Shown: piece by piece, positions 57,685-64,000 of the stretch
How positions within the stretch are numbered: position 1 is the first letter of the stretch
Layout: every line of letters starts with the position of its first letter
Assembly: GCA_947247005.1 (NCBI GenBank)
Contig: OX365950.1
Coordinates: 13,156,720 to 13,220,719 of the forward strand
Direction: 5' to 3'
Length of the DNA: 64,000 bases
Origin: Spisula solida
Lineage: Eukaryota; Mollusca; Bivalvia; Venerida; Mactridae
The notes under the pieces: generated by a model
Seen by the model: only the letters and a program-made list of their open reading frames with translations
Database searches by the model: none
Told to the model about the DNA's origin: nothing
Program-made: the position numbers and the translations under genes

Positions 57685-57780
57685 GGTAGCTGTGGCCGGG
57701 GTCTTGTGGTTTAGTGCACTGGATTTGTAATCTGTAATTCAGGTTTCATTCCAAGACCAGCAGGCCAGGTAATACCCTTT
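57685..57780 (+). repeat. tRNA-derived SINE fragment
   Basis: GTCTTGTGGTTTAGTGCACT resembles an A box and, 34 nt later, GGTTTCATTCC resembles a B box (consensus GGTTCGANTCC), the two RNA polymerase III internal promoter elements. No full tRNA cloverleaf can be drawn, so it is a degenerate SINE head rather than a tRNA gene. Confidence 0.5.
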
Positions 57781-58471
57781 CATGAAAATTTGACAACAAC
57801 ATTGCTTTTTCTCCACATATAGAAACCTTGCTGGCTTCTTGTGAAATAGGAAATTAGTACTAGTATGGATACAGTGCAGGAAAACTGGTTAAGTGAATCG
57901 GCCGCCATATATAATTGAAATAATTTTGAGAAACAGTGTCAAACCTAAACAAACATAAACATAGGGCTAACCATACCAGTGCAACAAACATGCAAAGTGT
58001 ACATAAACAGTTTAATGAGGAGTGGATTAGGTGCATTATGTTCATTAAGATGTTCCACATATTTGCTGCCATGTTAAATACATCACTTCATACATAAACG
58101 TGTAGCTTGTATACTATGAGAGTCTTATCACTGTAGGGGTATTATTGTGATGAATTAACAACTCGTTAACGCCACATTACTCGTGTCATGTTTTATACAG
58201 TTCAGTTAGCTAGACAAGGTCAGCTATTTGTGCTTATAGTATCAATACTGCTGCAAACGTTCCAACAATGTTAACTTTGCAAATCTGTGTTTTGATGCTT
58301 CAATTTCAATTTGTCCCCTTCTCATGTCATGCACCTTTTCCTCTATTTCCTTGATTATGAGACACATTACTACATCAGTCTCAAACTCAATAATCCAACT
58401 TTTTGGAGATTGAGATGAAACTTAAGCCCTGTACTCCATTATCCACAACACTGCCCTGATAGATTATATCC

Positions 58472-58730
58472 CTTGATTAGATGTGTTCACTTATTAGGAC
58501 ACATATCAAGAATTGCCTCCCTTGATTAGATGTGTTCACTTTTTAGGACAAATATCAAGAATTGCCTCCCTTGATTAGATGTATATACATTTGAGGACAA
58601 ATATCAAGAAATGCCTCCCTTGATTAGATGTATAAACATTTGAGGACAAATATCAAGAATTGCCTCTCTTGATTAGATGTGTACACAGTTTAGGACAAAT
58701 ATCAAGAATTGTCTCCCTTGATTTGAAATT
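58472..58730. repeat. 49-bp tandem repeat, five copies
   Basis: CTTGATTAGATGTGTTCACT, TTTTAGGACAAATATCAAGA and ATTGCCTCC recur at exactly 49-bp steps (58472, 58521, 58570, 58619, 58668, 58717). The last copy is partial. Confidence 0.93.
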
Positions 58731-58887
58731 TTGTTCTGGCCATTTTCATAAATGGATTGTCTCCCTTTGTACTAGGGGCATGAATTGATGTTTCTATGAT
58801 ATGAAGTAACAGGTTATAAGCAACATATTGTATTTGTAATTCATTCCTTGTGTTTTACATAAATTATTTCTTTTTTTTCTAAAACAG

Positions 58888-59107
58888 ACACAGAAAAGCT
58901 TGAAGCTTGCTTGAAATCATTATTATATGAGAACCAGCAACTATGTACGGATGCAGCATGCACGTCGCTATCAACAACCCGACTTCAGCAACGTCTGGCA
59001 GTCTTGGAGCGTTACTTCAGTGCAGTTTCACGTCAAGCTCCACCAGAAAAAAGTGGACCATCGAAGAAAAGCCAGGCTAACCAGACAAACTTAAACAAAC
59101 AGAAAAG
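58888..59107 (+). CDS. HERC2: HERC2 exon 5
   Basis: A 220-nt exon between the acceptor TCTAAAACAG and the donor AAAAG/GTAACA, joined to exon 4 through a split Asp codon. It encodes DTEKLEACLKSLLYENQQLC then SLSTTRLQQRLAVLERYFSA. The QRL-x-x-LERYF-x-A helix matches the vertebrate HERC2 segment RLKQRLVILERYF. After it comes a Lys/Gln/Pro-rich linker (PPEKSGPSKKSQANQ) of low conservation. It ends with two bases carried to exon 6. The vertebrate protein has the same helix at about residues 150-170, in line with the position here. Confidence 0.93.
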
Positions 59108-59436
59108 GTAACAAAAGTCAAGTATTCTAAGCTTGTTTGTAAAACTTCGAAAAAGTCCATTTACCCTCTGATCAAAGAGTCCCAATTAGTAGTAAGCAAT
59201 GGCACAGATGGGAATCAAACCAGGGATCTCTCATTTTAAAGTGTACCTTACCTCTAGGTCACCGCTCCCTACAGTTATTTCAACTTAACTGTTTTTTAAG
59301 AAATAGTAAGAAATAGTTAAAGGAAGTTCTGCTTGAACCAGAGTTTTTCTTGTGACTGTCATGTAGGCATCAAAAAGTATGTTTTACTTTTACGTTTTGT
59401 AATCATCTATGTTTACAATCTGCCTATTTGTTTCAG
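59108..59436 (+). other. HERC2 intron 5, with a minus-strand SINE-like piece
   Basis: Donor GTAACA, acceptor TTGTTTCAG. At 59190-59275 the minus strand reads GGTGACCTAGAGGTAAGGTA and, further on, CCTGGTTTGATTCCC, like the A and B boxes of a tRNA-derived SINE. Confidence 0.7.
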
Positions 59437-59697
59437 TAACATAAAACCAGCAGAGAAAGCAACCATGGGTTTAGCGAGGGTTGGATCTAGAGCAGCTCTC
59501 AGTTTCGCTTTCGCATTCCTTCGTCGAGCATGGCGATCAGGAGAAGATGCTGACCTGTGTTCAGAGCTACTACATGAATCTCTGGAAGCATTACAATCTC
59601 TACCAGAGGCTAGCTTGTTTGAGGATGGCTCTGTCTCCGGTGTGTGGTTGGATGTCGTAGAGCGGGCAGCAAAGTTTCTCAATTCTGTTGTAGCTGG
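59437..59697 (+). CDS. HERC2: HERC2 exon 6
   Basis: A 261-nt exon between the acceptor TTGTTTCAG and the donor CTGG/GTAAGC. The best-conserved exon in the window: [15 protein letters not shown] then [40 protein letters not shown] and [13 protein letters not shown]. These are nearly identical to vertebrate HERC2 residues around 210-290. The first codon is Ser split across the intron (AG/T). An in-frame Met at 59465 inside the exon and an open frame extending into intron 5 might suggest other starts, but both are internal. This helical segment lies just before RCC1-like domain 1. Confidence 0.97.
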
Positions 59698-60454
59698 GTA
59701 AGCTTGTTGCTGTGTCTTGTATTAGAAGCATTATGTATAGAGCTACTGTAATCACTAAGAAAACAATGCATCATTCTTCAAGTTGCGGGCTATATGAGAG
59801 GCACAATTGTTTAACTTGAGTCAAAATATTGAAATTTTCCACTAATATGCTTTGTGAATACCAGCCCTGAAACATTTGCAATAGAAAGTTCTACTTAAAT
59901 TGAGATTGCTCTCAAATTAGAGTTCTGTCTATGGATGCACCAGGCTTGAGCCCAGACTTGAATTCAAACAATCTCAAATCAAATCAAATAGTTTTTTGTA
60001 CAAATGACCTCCGTCCATATACAAAATATATACACAAAACTGTGCAATGGCCATTTACCAAATAACAAACATATGACTGTACAATATGTAGAAGCAATGG
60101 TATTGCTGAGTATACTTGATTCTCATCGACCCGATCCTTCTCTTTGACCAGAGCCCTAAATATTTTGGCCAAATATTTGCACGCACGGCGATGGCTCTTA
60201 TTTGAAAATTTCCAAGTTTGCTGTTGAACAAAAAATATGTGGATGAATTTACCAAATTTGCTTATATTTCCTCTAACATAAATTTTGGCCTACAAAGAAC
60301 TCGACTGAGGAATAAAAAAAATTAAGTCACTAACTTTCTAACCTGTGAACATATCTACTTATACAGTAACTCACTGAAATTAAATAATGTGATGAAACCA
60401 AAAACTTCCTGTGAAGTTTCTGTGAATAAATGTTGTTCTATTGACCTACTTCAG
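59698..60454 (+). other. HERC2 intron 6
   Basis: Donor GTAAGC, acceptor CTACTTCAG. At 59965-60300 there is a possible retroelement fragment: AATCTCAAATCAAATCAAAT looks like a short repetitive 3' tail, and minus-strand frames follow. I cannot identify it. Otherwise nothing is seen. Confidence 0.7.
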
Positions 60455-60740
60455 TGATGTAAGCACAAGCTCATCAGCAAGTGGGAAAACCCCAGTACCC
60501 GTACAGGACCAACAAACAGCTCTAGCATTGATCCTAGAACTAGCCGTACAACGTGGTACACTCAACCATGTATTGAACTGTGTACTACTCCTCCTCAACC
60601 TCTGGAACAACAGTCGACATGACTTTGATAACCGTGTTAGTAGTAACCTATACAGTGCTCCATTGATTCCACTACTGAAACGATTCCAGAGTATTCAGTG
60701 TGCCAAGTCACGTGTCCTAGAACCATCCAAGTGGGACGAG
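60455..60740 (+). CDS. HERC2: HERC2 exon 7
   Basis: A 286-nt exon between the acceptor CTACTTCAG and the donor GACGAG/GTATGT, starting inside a split Gly codon and ending in phase 0. It encodes a Ser-rich start (GDVSTSSSASGKTP), then VQDQQTALALILELAVQRGT, VLLLLNLWNN and SAPLIPLLKRFQSI. The LQDQ-x-LALA-ILLELAVQRGT and APLLPLLQRFQSI blocks are diagnostic of HERC2 before RCC1-like domain 1. The open frame continues past the donor into the intron for about a dozen codons, but the homology stops at the GT. Confidence 0.96.
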
Positions 60741-61609
60741 GTATGTCTGTTTTACTTTAAAACTTTAAAATAAATTCAGTAACTTCACTTAATATAATGA
60801 CCTCCAGGCCTCAATGAATCTACTCGTCTGCTCGTTCTGCACAATATTTCCTTCTTTATTTATATAGCAGGACAAGTAAGATTTAGGGGTTTTCTTCTCT
60901 GTCTATATTGCAGGACGAGTGCTTTTAAAAATATTTGTTGAGTCCTGAACTCAAATAAAGTGAATTTCTGCGTATATACATAGCAAATACATAGCAAAAA
61001 CATATTCAAAGGGGTCCTGCTATAATTCTGGAATTATCCGGAAATTGGGATTAGCTGTAATAGAAAGAATGAACTTTTCTGCAGAAAATAAAAGTTATTT
61101 TAGTCTCCTGCCATCTTGTTTCTAGTCAGCCTCAATAGCCTAATGTTAGAGCGGCTTTTTCGAGTGTGACAAGTCTAGGATCTGCTTCCAGGTCACCACA
61201 TACGGTTACCAAAGTCATTACAAATGGTATAGGTATATCTCCATTGCTTGACACTCAACATAGTAAGTTCATTACTGGTTTGCCCAGTGTCACAATAATG
61301 TGACTGGTTAGATTCTTTATGACTGAAATAGTGTTGACCAAAAGCTATTTAATTCTTGCTATGTCTCCCACATATAGTGGTGGAGACATATTGATTTTGT
61401 GCAGGATGGATGTCACAAAGTTTGTCCGTGCTTGTTCTCCCTTACCATTGGTCAGATTTCTATGAAACTTCACATGGTTACTTGATACCAACATAGTAAA
61501 TTTGTGCATATAGTCAGGAATTTTAGGTTTTGATGATTTTTGCCAATTTTATTGCTCTTAATAATAATGTGGAAGACAAACTTTCTTTATCTTAACTATT
61601 TTATTGCAG
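60741..61609 (+). other. HERC2 intron 7, with SINE-like and MITE-like pieces
   Basis: Donor GTATGT, acceptor TTATTGCAG. At 61125-61330 AGCCTAATGTTAGAGCGGCT and GGATCTGCTTCC resemble A and B boxes of a tRNA-derived SINE. At 61361-61396 ATGTCTCCCACATATAGTGG with GTGGAGACAT is a self-complementary end of a mollusc non-autonomous element whose body continues to about 61560. Confidence 0.65.
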
Positions 61610-61768
61610 AGTAACTACTATGTAAGTCCGACAGAATGTTTCCTGAGATACCTGACCTACCCAGATAACACAAGTTTAGCTGTAGATCTACGTATGAGTG
61701 CTGTCGTCATTATGTCACATCTAGATAGATTATGTCAGCCCTATTTGCCACTTTCTGCATCGCAAAAG
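61610..61768 (+). CDS. HERC2: HERC2 exon 8
   Basis: A 159-nt exon, phase 0 at both ends, between the acceptor TTTATTGCAG and the donor CAAAAG/GTAAAA. It encodes SNYYVSPTECFLRYLTYPDN, then AVDLRMSAVVIMSHLDRLCQ and PYLPLSASQK. It matches the vertebrate HERC2 block SPNESFLRYLTLP and AVVVMAHLDRL. Being a multiple of three it could be skipped without a frameshift, but its conservation argues that it is constitutive. Confidence 0.96.
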
Positions 61769-63483
61769 GTAAAAGTTGATAACTTTACATGGTCTAAATT
61801 CCTTGACTTAGTTCTCATGTAGGGAATATCTGTATAGTCCTGAGATATATAAGATGATACGTATGAGCTAGTCTCCCGGAAAACCAGCTATTTTGTAGAG
61901 CCATCGTTGATTTGGTCTGAGACATATCATCTATTCTGATTTATCAGAAGAAAAGTATTGACGTTACATCAATATCTATATTTTCATGTCAAGTCAAGTC
62001 AAATTATTTATTGGCATAAACAACAAAGTCCATCGCCAAGTAAACATATATACAAATCAAAATTGGCGGTAGAAAAGTATAAGTTATAATATACATGTAA
62101 GTAAGTGAAAATGAAAAATATACATGGTACTTATAAGACAATTATACATATACTAGTATCAACATTGATACAATAATACATTAATAAGGTAGAAACAATT
62201 TTGTATGAAAATATAAATTTAGTCAAGTTGGGATAAATATGTATTCCTTATTTTGGTAGCTGAATAAACATATGTTGCTAATTTCTTTATGGTTGTAATG
62301 TTTTGTGAATTCATTAAATTACGGAATTTATTTAAAGTTGGCCAAGTGTGATAATAACGCTTGATGAATTTTTCTCTAATTTCTTTATAAAAAGGACATA
62401 TTAACAGGAAATGGTACTCAGTTTCTATTTGCTGCATTCTACAAAATTTGCATAATCTCATATTTTTGTCAATATTTCTTATTCTGCCTTCCTCGATTGC
62501 GAGTTTATGCGCTGAACATCGTAGTCTACTTAATGCTATTCTATGCGAATCAATTAAAATACAATTTAGATATTTTTCTTGTACAAATCAACCTTATAGC
62601 TTTTATAGACATCTAATTTAGATAAAACATTTAGTTCACCAAACCAACCTTGTACATACTGATCAATAATGCGTTGTATAACATAGTTAATTTGCAAAGG
62701 AGTAACATTTAAATTATTCCACATAAAAGCAAATCCAAGGTTAGATAACAAATTTTTCACATGTAATGCCCATGAATTAAGAAGTATGCCATTACCATTT
62801 GTGACATGCATTAATTTATACATCAATGAGTCCGGGGTTTTCATAACTCTATACCAATATTTAATTATTCTTATTTTTCGTGTAATTTCAATAGGATATC
62901 TGCCGCATTCACCGTATATAGCAGCGTTTGTAGTTTTAGCATGCACACCTAGAATTTGTTTTAAAAATTTCAAATGAATTTTTTCAATGTCTGGTGATTT
63001 ATGGAAACCCCAAACTTCAGAACCATAGCATAATATTGGCATTATCATTGCATCAAATAATTTTAATTTTTCTGAGATATTCAGAGATATTACATCAAAT
63101 AATGACAAAAGTGAATACATTGCTCTATTTGCTTGATTGGAAAGAGAAAGCTGTGCCTGATAAAAATTACCGTTAGACCATGATCATGAATCGGTATCAT
63201 GCCTGCTCATCAATCATGATTCATACAGAATATTGGGTATAGATTCAGCTTTTTAAAATAGCAACTTCAGAGTTTAGACTTTACCCATTTTGACAATTGG
63301 GCAACTTTCATTTAATTAAAAATAAGTGATTTGTGGAGGAAAAATGAGGATTTTGGGTGGTTACATTCATTTACCCATATATCAATATTTCAAAATGGGA
63401 AACGATAATCTAGCGGCTAAAAACTATCATACATGTTTTGTTCCATGTTTATGGATTGATATTGTGTCTTTATATAGTGTCAG
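61769..63483 (+). other. HERC2 intron 8
   Basis: Donor GTAAAA, acceptor ATATAGTGTCAG. Mostly occupied by a minus-strand non-LTR retrotransposon fragment (61985-63172). I see nothing else in 61770-61980 or 63180-63480. Confidence 0.85.
61985..63172 (-). pseudogene. Non-LTR retrotransposon 3' fragment in HERC2 intron 8
   Basis: The minus strand is 5'-truncated and carries the C-terminal part of a reverse-transcriptase polyprotein: QAQLSLSNQANRAMYSLL, KLFDAMIMPILCYGSEVWGF, FLKQILGVHAKTTNAAIYGE and CGRYPIEI, then after a one-base frameshift near 62575 RIALSRLRCSAHKLAIEEGR and a zinc-knuckle-like CKFCRMQQIETEYHFLLICP. The frame ends near 62219. The 3' end at about 61985 reads TTTATGCCAATAAATAATTT and then TTGACTTGACTTGACA, a short repetitive tail. 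It is a different family from the copies at 16-27 kb. Confidence 0.85.
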
Positions 63484-63681
63484 AAGACGAGTCTACTTCA
63501 AGAAGTGATTGCCTGGGGTTGGTTTGCATGGAAAGGCGGGAGTTCAAACAGCGGACCAATCACATTAGACTTCCTGAATGATGTGGGAGGAGTTCAACAG
63601 ATTGTGTGTGCTGAGCGAGTTATGACAGTTTTGGCGGGAAATGGAAATGTGTATTTGATATCTTACACATCACAGGCTGCT
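63484..63681 (+). CDS. HERC2: HERC2 exon 9 (start of RCC1-like domain 1)
   Basis: Last exon in the window, 198 nt, phase 0, between the acceptor ATATAGTGTCAG and the donor GCTGCT/GTATGT. It encodes KTSLLQEVIAWGWFAWK, then GGVQQIVCAERVMTVLAGNG and NVYLISYTSQAA. The LQEVI-x-WG-x-x-x-WK block and the Q-I-x-CAE / NG-x-VY pattern match the first blade of HERC2's RCC1-like domain 1, a beta-propeller. The open frame runs on past the donor for about 46 codons without homology, so splicing is preferred. The rest of the very large protein, including the other propellers, Cyt-b5, ZZ, DOC and HECT domains, lies beyond the window. Confidence 0.95.
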
Positions 63682-64000
63682 GTATGTTGTATTCTAGTAA
63701 CTTTAAAAGAAAAACATACGTCCACAGTTCCATTAGTTGCCTTTTTGAAAAAATATAAATCTGGCCCCAGTCTCTCGAAGCGTCTCAATCTGAGCCGTGT
63801 CTCATCTAAAAAATTGTCTTAATGTCAGTTTCCATATGCAAGACTGCTTTCAAAATTGGCATCGGCAAACATAAACATTATTCTGAGTTGATTACAGTAC
63901 AATTTCAAGAACTTAAACTTCATATTTATCACAAGTTCAGTCTCTCCTTAGAGCAAAATGTGTATTTGAGCTGAGATTTTTACTTGAGTTGCTTAAGTAG
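63682..64000 (+). other. Start of HERC2 intron 9
   Basis: Begins with the donor GTATGT. The remaining 319 bases are AT-rich with no feature seen. Confidence 0.8.

Larger units (their letters stand above)
57547..58887 (+). other. HERC2 intron 4
   Basis: Donor GTACGT, acceptor AAAACAG. It contains a tRNA-derived SINE-like piece (57685-57780) and a 49-bp tandem repeat (58472-58730). The rest (57800-58440) is AT-rich with nothing recognised. Confidence 0.85.

Noticed and set aside
57690..57770. tRNA gene
   Set aside because: A- and B-box-like words exist but no acceptor stem or cloverleaf can be formed; a SINE relic fits better.
59333..59701. Alternative start for a separate protein upstream of HERC2 exon 6
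   Set aside because: The extra N-terminal codons are intron sequence before the acceptor TTGTTTCAG; phases on both sides demand splicing.

Overview
The window looks like animal nuclear DNA, most likely from a bivalve or other mollusc. It is AT-rich, its genes are split into short exons with GT/AG introns, it carries no bacterial-style gene clusters, and it is crowded with the DNA transposons, GACCTTGACC-type repeats, satellites and non-LTR retrotransposons I associate with mollusc genomes. The species call is an inference.

Two host genes are supported. On the minus strand, three exons (7861-7748, 5905-5765, 281-161) join in frame into the N-terminal half of a secreted endonuclease/exonuclease/phosphatase (EEP) family enzyme; the gene runs off the left edge. 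On the plus strand, nine exons (33275-33379, 44484-44601, 46180-46224, 57346-57546, 58888-59107, 59437-59697, 60455-60740, 61610-61768, 63484-63681) join in perfect phase into the first 521 codons of the giant E3 ubiquitin ligase HERC2, from the initiator Met to the first blade of RCC1-like domain 1; the gene runs off the right edge. The two genes are divergent, separated by about 25 kb of repeats.

Layout: 1-8 kb, EEP gene with a mariner nested in an older mariner-like element (816-3523), a tandem-repeat-bearing transposon (4025-5687) and an inverted pair of repeat copies. 9.3-13.1 kb, an unusual element with CCCAAACG ends, AACAAAACACT subterminal arrays, a nested 428-bp element and a possible three-exon small gene. 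14.7-25.4 kb, a four-copy tandem segmental duplication whose unit contains a relic coding stretch, an 82-bp satellite array and the 3' end of a non-LTR retrotransposon; the last copy keeps a much longer retrotransposon (to 26918). 28.1-29.1 kb, an oppositely oriented 5' part of a similar retrotransposon with a 2A-like remnant, PHD-like finger and AP endonuclease. 29.6-33.2 kb, more DNA transposons. From 33.3 kb on, HERC2 exons lie in long introns that hold a 33-copy 28-bp minisatellite, a 24-copy 55-bp minisatellite, two hairpin palindromes, several MITEs, tRNA-derived SINE-like pieces and two further retroelement relics.

The most interesting items are the cysteine-rich insert in mollusc HERC2, the reconstructable history of the 14.7-27.5 kb satellite/retrotransposon segmental duplication, and the candidate spliced gene inside the CCCAAACG element. 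All family assignments come from reading translated sequence by eye; no database search was run.
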